A DNA stretch of 64,000 nt from Bradyrhizobium sp. 139 (lineage in GTDB: Bacteria; Pseudomonadota; Alphaproteobacteria; Rhizobiales; Xanthobacteraceae). A model generated the notes under the pieces. The model saw only the letters and a program-made list of their open reading frames with translations, was not told the DNA's origin and searched no databases. Location: assembly GCF_023074175.1 (NCBI RefSeq), contig NZ_JADPKS010000149.1:1-64000 (forward strand), written 5' to 3'. Position numbers and translations under genes: made by a program. Shown here piece after piece: positions 45,082 through 54,417 of this stretch. Numbering within the stretch: the stretch's first letter is position 1; each line of letters starts with the position of its first letter.

Positions 45082-46869
45082 TCACCTGACCTTGACGCTG
45101 GCCATTTCCTGGCCGTCCGGACTCATGACATGCGTGGAGCAGGCCAGGCACGGATCGAAGGAATGGATCGTGCGCAGGATCTCCAAAGGCTGCTCGGGAT
45201 TGACCATCGGAGTGTTCATCAACGAGGCCTCGAATGCACCGATGTTCCCTTGCGGATCGCGCGGTGAGCCGTTCCAGGTGGTCGGCACCACGCACTGGTA
45301 GTTGTCGATCTTGGTTTCCTTGATCTTGATCCAGTGCGCGAGCGCGCCGCGCGGCGCCTCGGTGAAGCCAAAACCCTTGGCCTCCTTCGGCCAGCTCTCC
45401 GGCTTCCACTTGTCGACGTTCGCGGTCGAGCTGTCGCCGGCCTTGATGTTGGCGACGAGCTTGTCCTGGAAGTAGCGCATTTGTCGTCCGGCCCAGACCG
45501 ACTCCAGCGCGCGCGCCGCCGTGCGACCGAGCGTCGAGAATAGCGCCGACAGCGGAAGGTCCATATCCTTCAGGAACTTGTCGACAGGATCCTTGAACTC
45601 GGCCTTGTTCTGCGCATAGCCCACCACCCAACGCGCCAGCGGGCCGACCTCCATGGCGTGACCCCACCAGCGCGGCGCCTTGATCCATGAATATTTTCCG
45701 CCCTCATCGAGCTGCTCGATCGCGGTCTTGGTGCCTTTCGCATTGGGCCCCAGCACGTAGTTCGGCTCGGTCACGCCGTCCCAGGGATGCAGTCCCTTGG
45801 TTTCGTCGGGATATTTGTACCAGGAGTGAACCACGAACTCCTGGATCTCATCGGGGTTGGCATGATCGACGGGAAGCACCTCCGAGAGATTGCCGTTTAT
45901 GATGGCGCCCCGCGGCAGCTTCAGGCTCTTGGAGGAGTAGTCGTTGGCGTGTTCCGGCACGTCGCCATAAGAGAGTACGCTCTTGCCGGAAAGACCGCCG
46001 CCGTAGAGCCAGTCCTTGTAGAACGAACCGATCGCCGCCACGTCGGCCAGGTAGACCTGCTCGTTGAACTCGATCAGGCGATCGATGATCGACGAGATCA
46101 GGTTCAGGCGCTCGATGTTGATGGCACCGACCGCGCCCGCGCCGTCGACGTTGATCGGACAGGGCACGCCGCCCACGAGCCAGTTCGGATGCGGATTCTT
46201 GCCGCCGAAGATGGTGTGTATCTTGACGATCTCCTTCTGGAAATCGAGCGCCTCCAGATAGTGCGCGACCGCCATCAGATTGGCCTCAGGTGGCAGCTTG
46301 TAGGCCTTGCTGCCCCAATAGCCGTTCTTGAAGGGCCCCAACTGCCCCGACTCGAAGAACTTCTTGAGACGGGTTTGCAGGTCCTTGAAGTAACCTGGCG
46401 ACGACAGCGGCCAGCTCGAGATCGACTGCGCGAGCGTCGAGGTTGCGCGCGGGTCGGCCGAAAGCGCGGAGACCAAATCGACCCAATCCAGCGCGTGCAG
46501 GTGATAGAAGTGAACGACGTGGTCGTGCACCTGCAAGGCAAGCTGCATCAGATTGCGGATCGAATTGGCGTTCTTCGGAATGGTGATCCCGAGCGCGTTC
46601 TCGACCGCGCGCACCGACGTCAGCGCGTGCGTGCCGGTGCAGACGCCGCAGATCCGTTCCGTGAACGCCCAGGCGTCGCGGGGATCGCGGTTCTTCAGGA
46701 TCACCTCGATCCCGCGCCACATCGTGCCGGTGGAGACTGCGTTTCGGATGACGTTGTCGGCGTCGACATTGACCTCGACCCGCATATGACCTTCGATGCG
46801 GGTCACCGGATCGACGACGATGCGTTTGCCGGAATTGTCGAGATTGAAGCCGTTGGGAGTCTTACCCAT
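45082..46869 (-). CDS. hupL: HupL, NiFe uptake hydrogenase large subunit
   Basis: A 595-residue catalytic subunit. The first nickel-ligand pair is C74/C77 in ERICGVCTGTHA, and the second is C574/C577 in FDPCLACSTH, followed by the 15-residue tail that HupD cuts off after H580. The N-terminus carries RIVVDPVTRIEGHMRVEV. No frameshift or missing ligand is seen, so the enzyme should be functional. It follows hupS by 30 bases. The 742-codon antisense frame across hupL-hupS is a composition artefact. Confidence 0.97.
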   Translation of the reverse strand: MGKTPNGFNLDNSGKRIVVDPVTRIEGHMRVEVNVDADNVIRNAVSTGTMWRGIEVILKNRDPRDAWAFTERICGVCTGTHALTSVRAVENALGITIPKNANSIRNLMQLALQVHDHVVHFYHLHALDWVDLVSALSADPRATSTLAQSISSWPLSSPGYFKDLQTRLKKFFESGQLGPFKNGYWGSKAYKLPPEANLMAVAHYLEALDFQKEIVKIHTIFGGKNPHPNWLVGGVPCPINVDGAGAVGAINIERLNLISSIIDRLIEFNEQVYLADVAAIGSFYKDWLYGGGLSGKSVLSYGDVPEHANDYSSKSLKLPRGAIINGNLSEVLPVDHANPDEIQEFVVHSWYKYPDETKGLHPWDGVTEPNYVLGPNAKGTKTAIEQLDEGGKYSWIKAPRWWGHAMEVGPLARWVVGYAQNKAEFKDPVDKFLKDMDLPLSALFSTLGRTAARALESVWAGRQMRYFQDKLVANIKAGDSSTANVDKWKPESWPKEAKGFGFTEAPRGALAHWIKIKETKIDNYQCVVPTTWNGSPRDPQGNIGAFEASLMNTPMVNPEQPLEILRTIHSFDPCLACSTHVMSPDGQEMASVKVR

Positions 46870-46899
46870 GATTTTCTTAGCCTTGGATCTCTTTGGCGC

Positions 46900-47991
46900 T
46901 TAGCTGGTGTGGTGCGCGTCTTCGCGCTTGCCGGCGAGCCGCCTCACCGCGGTCACCGCTGCATGCGCGGCGACTGCCGCACCGACGGCTCCGGCCGCCA
47001 CCATGCCGATCTGGTCGGCGTTCTTCTCGATGCCGAACTGCTTGATATTGGTGAGACGGTCGTAGAACGAACTCTTGTCCCAGAATCCGTCTTCCGAGCA
47101 GCCGATGCAGCCATGGCCCGACTGGATCGGGAAGGAAACGCCGCCATTCCATCGCACGGTCGAGCAGGCGTTGTAGGTGGTCGGGCCTTTGCAGCCCATC
47201 TTGTAGAGACAATAGCCCTTGCGCGCCGCCTCGTCGTCCCACCCCTCGATGAACTGGCCGGCGTCGAAATGCGGCCGCCGATAGCACTTGTCGTGGACGC
47301 GCTGCGAGTAAAACATCTTCGGCCGGCCCTGACGGTCGAGCTCGGGCAATTTGCCGAAAGTGGTGATGAAGGTGACGACGCCGGTCATCACTTCGGCGAT
47401 CGGGGGGCATCCCGGCACCTTGATGATCGGCTTGTTGGCGATGACCTTGTCGATGGGCGTCGCCTGCGTCGGATTGGGCTTGGCCGCCTGCACGCAGCCC
47501 CACGAGGCGCAAGCGCCCCAGGCGATGATCGCCATCGCATCCTCCGCCATCATTTTCAGCTTCTCGACGAACGGCTTGCCGCCGTCGATGCAGAACATGC
47601 CACCTTCGTTCAGCGGCGGATTGCCTTCCACCGCGAGAATGTATTGCCCTTTGTGCTTGGCGCGGGTCTCTTCGAGGATCGCCTCCGCCTGGTGGCCTGC
47701 GGCGGCCATGATGGTGTCGTCATAGTCGAGCGAGATCATCGAGAGCACGGCATCCTTCACCAGCGGGTGCGCGGAACGAATGAAGCTCTCGGAACAGCAG
47801 GTGCATTCGAGGCCGTGCATCCAGATCACCGGCACGCGCGGCTTGGTCTCGAGTGCGTTCGCGATGCGGCTCGCCGCCAGCGGCCCGAGGCCGAGACTCG
47901 TCGCAGTCAGGCTGCAAAATTTGTGAAAGCTCCGACGCGTGATACCTTGTCGCCTGATCACGCTGTAAAACGTTTCCGTCGCCGCGCCCAT
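46900..47991 (-). CDS. hupS: HupS, NiFe uptake hydrogenase small subunit
   Basis: A 363-residue iron-sulfur subunit. I start it at MGAATETFYSVI, after GGAGG, which places the twin-arginine signal ITRRSFHKFCSLTATSLGLGPLA correctly. Cluster ligands appear in HGLECTCCSESFIRS, WGACASWGCVQ, CYRRPHFD, CLYKMGCKGPTTYNACS and GHGCIGCSEDGFWD. A C-terminal hydrophobic anchor (MVAAGAVGAAVAAHAAVTAV) inserts it in the membrane facing the periplasm. It is the first gene of hupSLCDF, with a sigma54-type element just upstream. Confidence 0.97.
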   Translation of the reverse strand: MGAATETFYSVIRRQGITRRSFHKFCSLTATSLGLGPLAASRIANALETKPRVPVIWMHGLECTCCSESFIRSAHPLVKDAVLSMISLDYDDTIMAAAGHQAEAILEETRAKHKGQYILAVEGNPPLNEGGMFCIDGGKPFVEKLKMMAEDAMAIIAWGACASWGCVQAAKPNPTQATPIDKVIANKPIIKVPGCPPIAEVMTGVVTFITTFGKLPELDRQGRPKMFYSQRVHDKCYRRPHFDAGQFIEGWDDEAARKGYCLYKMGCKGPTTYNACSTVRWNGGVSFPIQSGHGCIGCSEDGFWDKSSFYDRLTNIKQFGIEKNADQIGMVAAGAVGAAVAAHAAVTAVRRLAGKREDAHHTS

Positions 47992-48037
47992 GAATCCTCC
48001 CGCCTCGGGCTTTGACTTGTCTACGACGCCAAGGACA

Positions 48038-48052
48038 GCAAGAAGCAGGCCA
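48038..48052 (-). promoter_or_regulatory. Sigma54-type -24/-12 promoter of hupS
   Basis: The minus strand reads TGGCCTGCTTCTTGC, with GG and GC exactly 10 bases apart; the consensus is TGGCAC-N5-TTGC. Transcription would begin near 48026, about 35 bases before the hupS ATG. Rhizobial hupSL promoters are of this class, activated by HoxA or NifA. No clear TGT-N10-ACA NifA site was found by eye just upstream. Confidence 0.65.
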
Positions 48053-48203
48053 AGCACTGGGAGCGTAAGGAAAGTAGAGTGATACCAAATTGTTGCAGAT
48101 TTGAATTGCTCGAATTGCGGTGCGCGCGCATGCCCCCACCGAAAAGCGGAAACAATTCGATTTCAAGCGACAACGAAGTTTCCGCCCCCGCGCGAGAGAC
48201 CAC

Positions 48204-48839
48204 TCAATGCGCGGTGCACACCATCCAGGGATCGAACGAGCGCACGACGTGCTGGATGGCGACCGAGCGTGTGCCGGCGTCGCTGATATCGGTGCCAGCG
48301 CCTGCTCCAGCGGGCCGCCGACATCGGCCGGCTGGAAGGCCAGACTATGCGGCCACTTCCCGGCGAAGATACCCATGGGTTCGAGCAGCCGCGCCCGCGC
48401 CGGTAGGACATCGCGTGCCGCAGTGCCGCGCTTCGCTGCGAAACGGTCCCGTGTCTCCTCATGCCAGGCGCGCGCGGCACAGGCCTCGCGAGCGAAGTCA
48501 GGCATGAAGAAGATGTAGAAGTGCGTGAGATGATCGGCGGCATTCTCCGCCGCATGCGCGAGATTGGTGGCGAGAATCCCGTTCGGCGCGACCTCGGCCG
48601 CCATCGCATCGCGAAGAGCGGCAGCGGCGGCGACCGACTGCGAGACCGAGCAGATGCCGCAGATCCGCGGCGCCAGCGCCAGTGCCTCGAGGGGCGGACG
48701 CCCCCCTCCAGGATCTGCTCGAAGCCGCGATACAGCGGCGCCGTGACCTCCGCGCGCATGACCCGCCCACTCTCGACATTGAGGCCAACTTCGAGATCGC
48801 CCTCGACGCGTTGAGCGGACCGATCGTGATGCGCGTCAT
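48204..48839 (-). pseudogene. hupV: hupV, H2-sensor large subunit, internally deleted
   Basis: Frames join as MTRITIGPLN, RVEGDLEVGLNVESGRVMRAEVTAPLYRGFEQILEG, RICGICSVSQ-like sequence, then MAAEVAPNGILATNLAHAAENAADHLTHFYIFF and LLEPMGIFAGKWPHSLAFQP. The sequence then jumps to the C-terminal end DISDAGTRSVAIQHVVRSFDPWMVCTAH followed by stop. Roughly half of the usual protein is missing, there are several frameshifts, and the first Cys of DPCxxC is Trp. It cannot sense H2. The start overlaps the hupU remnant stop (ATGA). Confidence 0.85.
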
Positions 48840-49030
48840 GGCGTGCGCTTCGCCGTCGGGCGGCCGGGCAGCACGACCACGTGGTCCGCGGTCGCATTCA
48901 GCAGCACCCGCCGCGGCGTCGCCGACTTCGACAGGGCCGCGAGCGCCACGAACCAGGTCTTGGGCATGTCGGTCGGAAGTCCGACGGGAATGCCGGCAAG
49001 CTTTGCGGATGTCTCTCTCCACAGTGAAAT
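48836..49030 (-). pseudogene. hupU: hupU, H2-sensor small subunit, C-terminal fragment
   Basis: Only the end survives: AGIPVGLPTDMPKTWFVALAALSKSATPRRVLLNATADHVVV then a Lys/Arg tail and stop, which matches the C-terminus of HupU/HoxB. The sequence before about 49030 is unrelated. With hupV also broken, the H2-sensing pathway is lost. Confidence 0.7.
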
Positions 49031-50083
49031 GCGAAGCGACTTGCTCCGGCGCGATCTGCCTCGGTACATCTGGCGCGTACCGCGCGATGTTGGAAAGACA
49101 ACCAATCTTCGACTTGCTTTTTGACGCGACAGATCATCTTCAAGGGAGCCACGTGACCGGGCTGGCCTATCGACCCGATGTGTGCAGTTTTCGCCGCTGA
49201 ATTCCAACAGCGCAAAGGTGGCGACTCCGAATAGACACTGGACAAGACGTTGGAATGGCTCATCGACCACCTGGATGAATTCCAAGCAGCGGCGGCCGCC
49301 GGCGCGACTCGTTTGCGGTTCGCACGCCACGCCCGTGCTGCGGTCCGCAAGCCCTGCCCCGACGCCTCAGTGAGCGAATAGAGCGCGGCGGCTATACTCT
49401 ACACACGAAAGGCGGCGAGCCGCTTTTCGAGCGGCGCTAAGGAATAAACAGGCAAAAGGGGCGGCACCTTAGGCTCAAGAGAACATTGGAACGCGGCCCC
49501 TAGATCTTGTGATCTGCGGCAGCCGCTTTATCGGCAAGGTCCCCGCGAACCGACGCATCTATGTCGCCACCGGGCAGTATCTACCGTACCCTCAACGCGC
49601 CTCTGGCCGGCACATACGCCGCGGCTTAGCCCAGAGTATACTATGCAGAGACGTGGCTTGCCCCATCAATGCTTGCCTGTAGAGACCGTTCGGGCGTCGG
49701 CTGTTCCGAACTCCTCTTCGATCGCGGGACACACCAACTGCACGTCCGGCTCGAAGACGAAGCCGCGTAGCACGGGCGTCACTTCAGCTTGATCTGGACG
49801 TCACCACGGCAGAATGCCTTCGGCAATGCCTAAGCCGCACGACTTTCCGGTCGCGTTCCTGTCGAGATCGCCCAGCAATGATCACAACAAAAATTTAGCT
49901 GTCTGTGAAGCTCCACTGTCACATTGAACGGGTCCTAGTCATTGTATTCGTTTTCGGCACAGCTGAGCCACTGACTGCGACCTTAAAACGAAACATCGTT
50001 ATCAAACGTCTTGATGGACCATCAGGAGGCTGGGACATGCTGGGCTCTCATCGTTAGATTCTAAGTTTTCAGGATTTTGCGCC
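49031..50083. other. Gene-poor stretch upstream of the hup cluster
   Basis: No intact gene. A plus-strand frame near 49505-49620 reads DLVICGSRFIGK..NRRIYVATGQY, faintly like the end of an FAD oxidoreductase, too short to call. An inverted repeat TGATGG-A-CCATCA lies at 50012-50024. The rest is unassigned. Confidence 0.5.
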
Positions 50084-50317
50084 ATGTCATATCCACTCCC
50101 TCAAACCAAGCTGCATGCTGTGCTGAAAGGTGCTCTGGAGGATGCTATCCGGATGGTGCCTGAAGCAAGGCGGACGTCTTCATTGAAGGCTTGCCTCGCC
50201 GAGAAGGTTCTAACTCTGGCCGCGCGGGGTGAGAGCAACCCAACGATCCTAACTCGTCTCGCCGTGCTGACGGTGCAGAACTCCTGTCATGGCTGTTACG
50301 GATGTGAAAGGTGGTAG
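50084..50317 (+). CDS. Small hypothetical protein
   Basis: A 77-residue protein with a helical, charged N-terminus (LKGALEDAIRMVPEARR, then LKACLAEKVLTLAARGESNPTILTRLAVL) and a Cys-rich end CHGCYGC. Protein-like composition and a palindrome about 60 bases upstream favour a real gene; the ribosome binding site is weak. I recognise no family. The CxxCxxC end could bind metal or be a frameshift tail. Confidence 0.5.
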   Translation: MSYPLPQTKLHAVLKGALEDAIRMVPEARRTSSLKACLAEKVLTLAARGESNPTILTRLAVLTVQNSCHGCYGCERW

Positions 50318-51070
50318 TCGCACGGGGGGAGCCCGCGAAGCGCGAATTGATTAATTTGAACTGGAAGGTCGGGCTTTCTGACGTCACAGTAGCACGGTTG
50401 GCGATACGCTTTTCGCTGACATGATGGAGATTCGTTCACTATGTCATGGCGTCCGCGTGACCCAATAGCGGCCACCCACGCCGAGGCCAAACTTATCGCA
50501 TATAAAATAAGACAGAACTTCCTTCGATCTGTAAACCGCCGCCGCCACTGCCTCGCTTCGGGAATGTCATTTTCGCGACACACGAGCGTGCATTGAAACA
50601 CGACCGCGTCCGGAATCGAACACAACACACATTTGCCGAATACCGGAGTGCACATGCAGGGAGGACCAGACTTTGATGACCGAAACGATCGCCTTGATCA
50701 CGCAGGCGAATACTATCCAAGAGCCTAAGTACTATTCGCTCGAAACGTCGGCTGGTTCTGCGACGTGCTATCCGCGAAGATCCGCAGCATCCCGCACGAT
50801 CGCGCTCGCGTCGGTGTAAATGGGCTGCGTCGCAGAGATGGACCCGCGAGGGCCATCACCGCAATCCTTCAGTCGAGTTCGCTGGGATCGGTCCAACCGC
50901 AATTTAAACTTGCGTAGGCGGACGCGAGCGCGAAAAAGGCCTCCGCGAAAAGCGCGCGATCGAAGTCGTCGAGGGTGGTGCTCGCAGGTACAGCTGGTTA
51001 TGATCGGCGGAAACAGTTGCTGTGCAACGCTCCGGCAGCAGCCGTCACCTGTAGCGGACAAGATCAACGC
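50318..51070. other. No recognisable gene
   Basis: Minus-strand frames of about 75-120 codons exist, for example one with KFCLILYAISLASAWVAAIGS, but none has a ribosome binding site or known domain. The 3' part is the leader of the PLP lyase gene. Confidence 0.45.
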
Positions 51071-52132
51071 ATGAACAGCACCTCTTCTTCACCAGTCAAT
51101 GCGATCGCAGCCGAGCTTGGCGGCCTCGATCCCGCATACGCGCCGACGCCACTCCTGAACCTTCCGGCGCTTGCGGAGCGGCTCGGAGTGGCGCAGGTGC
51201 TAGCGAAAGACGAGGGCCGCCGCATGCTCGGCAGCTTCAAGTCGCTTGGTGGCACCTATGCCGGGTTGCGCGCGCTCGCCCGGGCCTCGCGCATGCAGCT
51301 GGCCGACCTTCTCGCGGCCCGACCTAAGGGGCAGCCGACCCTGGTCTGCGCCAGTGACGGTAATCACGGGCTCGCGGTAGCTGCCGCCGCGCGCTTTGCC
51401 GGGGCGCCCGCCCGCGTGTTCCTGCACGAGGGCGTGCCGAACGCGCGCGCGCGCCGCATCGAGAATCAGGGTGCCGAGATCGTGTGGGTGCCGGGCACCT
51501 ACGACAATGCAGTTGATGCGGCCGCAGCCGCGGCCTGCCAAGGCGCCGGCATTCTTGTCGCCGACACGACCGACGATCCGAACGACCCCATCGTTTGCGA
51601 CGTCATGGCGGGATACGGCGTCACGGCGGCGGAAATCCGCGATCAGGTGGATTTCGCCGGCCTTGGGCGTCCGACACACGTCTTTATACAAGCTGGTGTC
51701 GGCGGACTCGCCGCTGCCATCGCCGAGGGCCTCTCGGGCTGGCTGGCACCTCCGGGATGCATCGTGACGGTCGAGCCGGAAACCGCCGCGTGTCTTGCGC
51801 CCGCGCTCGCGGCCGGTCGCCCGATTCGGGTGATGGGCGATCTCCGAACATCCGCGGAGATGCTCTCCTGCGGCCAGGCGAGTGCGGCCGCAGTTGCGGT
51901 GCTCAGGCGTCACGGCGCTCGGGCCATCACCGTGCCCGAGCCGGAATTGGTGGATGCTGTCCGCGTACTCTCCGTCGATGATGGCCTCGCCACCACGCCG
52001 TCCGGTGCAGCGGGCCTGGCGGGTGCCATGGCTGCCCTCGCAGATCCGAGCCATACAACCGATCTAGGACTCGACCGGTCGAGCCGCATTCTCGTCCTCC
52101 TCACCGAACGCGCCTGGGAGGACCGAACGTGA
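51071..52132 (+). CDS. PLP-dependent lyase, diaminopropionate ammonia-lyase/threonine dehydratase-like
   Basis: A 354-residue fold-type II PLP enzyme. The Schiff-base Lys57 sits in RRMLGSFKSLGGTYAGL; the GSFKxLGG form is that of DpaL. CASDGNHGLAVAAAARFAG is the substrate loop and FIQAGVGGLAAAIAEGL the phosphate-cradling glycine loop, followed by TVEPETAACL. It is slightly shorter than DpaL (about 400). I start at the ATG giving MNSTSSSPVNA; the longer frame upstream looks noncoding. Ammonia release from 2,3-diaminopropionate or a related beta-substituted amino acid is the likely reaction. No operon partner is apparent. Confidence 0.82.
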   Translation: MNSTSSSPVNAIAAELGGLDPAYAPTPLLNLPALAERLGVAQVLAKDEGRRMLGSFKSLGGTYAGLRALARASRMQLADLLAARPKGQPTLVCASDGNHGLAVAAAARFAGAPARVFLHEGVPNARARRIENQGAEIVWVPGTYDNAVDAAAAAACQGAGILVADTTDDPNDPIVCDVMAGYGVTAAEIRDQVDFAGLGRPTHVFIQAGVGGLAAAIAEGLSGWLAPPGCIVTVEPETAACLAPALAAGRPIRVMGDLRTSAEMLSCGQASAAAVAVLRRHGARAITVPEPELVDAVRVLSVDDGLATTPSGAAGLAGAMAALADPSHTTDLGLDRSSRILVLLTERAWEDRT

Positions 52133-52213
52133 GCACCGCAATCTTCGCTCCTAGTTCGACTTGCATCCTCTCAGTGACGCCATGTCTGGCAGGCTCGACG
52201 TTTCATGATTGGA

Positions 52214-52726
52214 TCATCGGCGGTCCGTCTCCGGCTCGGGAATCAGCGGCGCGCCCCCGATGGAAACCGGCCCTTCTGCTTTAGGCGGGCGAGTGGCTCT
52301 TGGAGTCGACTTTGAAGCGGCCTGGGCTGCTGGCGGACGAATATCTGCAGGAAGAGGCGCAGCAATGTTCTGCAGAGACTCAATTCTAGAGGCCAGGGCT
52401 GCGATTTGATCTAACATACGCTTCAAATCGGCTTGCTGCGCATCGATGTTGCGGTTGAGCGCTGAAATCTCCTCGCTCACCTCCTGTTGCCCCGACCGAA
52501 TCTCCGAAAGGGCCGCTTTGTCCTCAGGTGACAACGCCGGCATTGGGACGACTTCACGTGCCACTGACGCCTCGATCATTCGGTCGATATGGGGCCAGTA
52601 AAATGGACCCCCAACGCATAGCCCGAAGATGGCGACAAATCCAAAAACCCACGGAAGGCGTCTTGATGACTTCTGCAAGACGGGCGGCAACTCCGAACCG
52701 TTCGCTTGATCAATCACATCCATCAT
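52214..52726 (-). CDS. Membrane-anchored coiled-coil protein, unknown function
   Basis: About 170 residues starting MMDVIDQANGSELPP. One transmembrane helix (PWVFGFVAIFGLCVGGPFYW) is followed by a periplasmic coiled coil, residues about 60-115 (ALSEIRSGQQEVSEEISALNRNIDAQ, then LKRMLDQIAALASRIESL), and a Pro/Ala-rich tail ending EPETDRR. The layout recalls stalk or accessory proteins of the envelope but I recognise no family. It converges on the PLP lyase and stands alone. Confidence 0.65.
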   Translation of the reverse strand: MMDVIDQANGSELPPVLQKSSRRLPWVFGFVAIFGLCVGGPFYWPHIDRMIEASVAREVVPMPALSPEDKAALSEIRSGQQEVSEEISALNRNIDAQQADLKRMLDQIAALASRIESLQNIAAPLPADIRPPAAQAASKSTPRATRPPKAEGPVSIGGAPLIPEPETDRR

Positions 52727-53650
52727 TCTCTCTCTCGCTCTATAATGACTCTCGTTGCCGCGGTAGTAGATGACGGTCAAGAGCGTCCATGCGAAACTAA
52801 TTGGTCATGCGCACAAAGATATCGGCAAAGATCATGCCGCTTCAGCGTCCAACACGACTCTACTCGTGACAACGAATCGATGTTTTCCGGCGCCTACAGG
52901 CACTCGGCGCATTAACGCTGCACAGGCAACGATAAAACGCACGATGCGATCGCGTCCATAGCTCTAAGTACACTCGCGATGGCGCGGGCTCTTCCGCACT
53001 GGCGGCAATCTGCCGGGCGCGCTGTCGAAAGATAAACAAGCACGCTCGCAGAAGGCGGGCTCAGCTAGCTTCTCAGATCAACTCTGCGCCCGAACGGATG
53101 GCTTTAGGCAAAGTTACGCTAGCCGATTGAGAGATGACGAATCGCTATCTATAACAACGGGCATTATCTGCGCGAGTCTAACAGCGAGCCATTTGACCAG
53201 GATCACGAGCCAAGAGCCAGGCTCCCTATTGCCGGAATTTACCGGTGCATGGGCTGGCATCGCGAGATCGGCATCGTAGCGGGCCACGTCTTACCGCCAC
53301 AAGGACATCATACGCACGCGGTGCATTTTTCAAGCGTGACCACCCGGGTCGCAGACTTACTCGGAAATACAAGGAATATTGATTTTGGCGACTGAGTGGG
53401 CCTATCTTTTCGACTTTGCAAGCCTAACAGCCTGCATTGAACGTGGCGGCATTTTCGCGGCGAGCTTAGAGCAAGCCCATCAGGCGTCAGCCGTTTCATA
53501 ATTGCGATGGAATTGGTGGGGAATTCTTCGGAATGCGTGGACTTCTGATCGTTTTTATAGCGCTTACAATAGTGTGGGCAGCACGCCGCGGGCACCAAGA
53601 TGGCTTTGTGCCGCGGCTGACCGCGTCCATGCCGCCAGTCAACGTACCCT
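52727..53650. other. No recognisable gene
   Basis: Frames on both strands are short. A minus-strand frame at 53308-53598 contains CCPHYCKRYKNDQKSTHSEEFP, which looks protein-like but is unplaced. The stretch ends at a group II intron remnant. Confidence 0.45.
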
Positions 53651-53659
53651 AGTCTTATG

Positions 53660-54130
53660 ATCGCGGTCGAGTAGCTCAGCCATTTGGCTTTGCCCTCACA
53701 GATCCGGGCAGCCGGCTTTCCCGCACCCGGCTCTTCCCGGGAGTAATCCGCGTCATATCCGCGCCTGTGCCCAAGTGCGAGTGATGCGTGGAACGGGCTG
53801 ACGGAAGCGTGCCGTCAGGGTCTCGAACTCGGACCAGCCCATGCGCCGACTTTTCTGGCTCCGCCGTCTCAAACAACGCAGCCAGGTCCGACGTGCTTCG
53901 CGGTAAACGCCGATGAGCACTGGATAACTGTGCGGCCTGCCGTAGTAGCCATAATGCCCACGCAGAACCGCAGCGAACCGCTTGTGCTGTGTGTGTTTCG
54001 GCATGGGAGCCGATGAGGGGTCCCAATCCAACGCCGATTGACAAGCGGCCTCGTGCTCACGCGAGATCTTCTCTCGTCGCTTTCTTCCAATCACTACGGT
54101 GCGGCGATATACTTCTGTTCTCGCACCGTT
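53660..54130 (-). mobile_element. Group II intron maturase/reverse transcriptase, 3' fragment
   Basis: The minus strand encodes the C-terminal part of a group II intron protein: FAAVLRGHYGYYGRPHSYPVLIGVYREARRTWLRCLRRRS, then MGWSEFETLTARFRQPVPRI, where the family reads LRGHYxYYG...W...L.RRSQ...W..F. After the stop, another frame gives RVRESRLPGSVR, typical of text just beyond intron ORFs. The RT catalytic core (YADD) is missing, so the intron is dead. Confidence 0.75.
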
Positions 54131-54417
54131 GGATAGATAAAAATGACCTGGGCAGGCAATACCGCGCTCGGCCAAATCGGTTCTGTTTTGTGACCAGCAC
54201 CGTTGTGGATCCGTCGCGCGACGCGTGCCTCTTTCAAAGCATTCGACCCGGGCATCCGGCCAAAGTGGGTCATGCGCCGTCATAGTGATGGCGACGCTCG
54301 AATGCTACGAACCCTCGGTAGCTCGCGATAGTATTCAACCACAATGCCAGCCTCACTCGCGTCTCACATGATAGCCCCAACATGAACCGCGGTTCGGACG
54401 GACGACCGGCATACCTG

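Noticed and set aside
45787..48015. 742-codon plus-strand open frame opposite hupL and hupS
   Set aside because: Same composition artefact; it crosses the hupS-hupL gap and has no recognisable domain.
49419..49435. Hairpin GCCGC-N7-GCGGC as a terminator
   Set aside because: Short stem and no T-tract after it; no gene ends nearby.
49505..49620. FAD-oxidoreductase-like fragment (IYVATGQY)
   Set aside because: About 35 residues with only one suggestive phrase; too little to call.
50011..50025. FixK-like box TTGAT..ATCAG before the 77-codon gene
   Set aside because: The half-sites are 5 bases apart rather than 4, so it does not fit FNR/FixK spacing; kept only as a palindrome.
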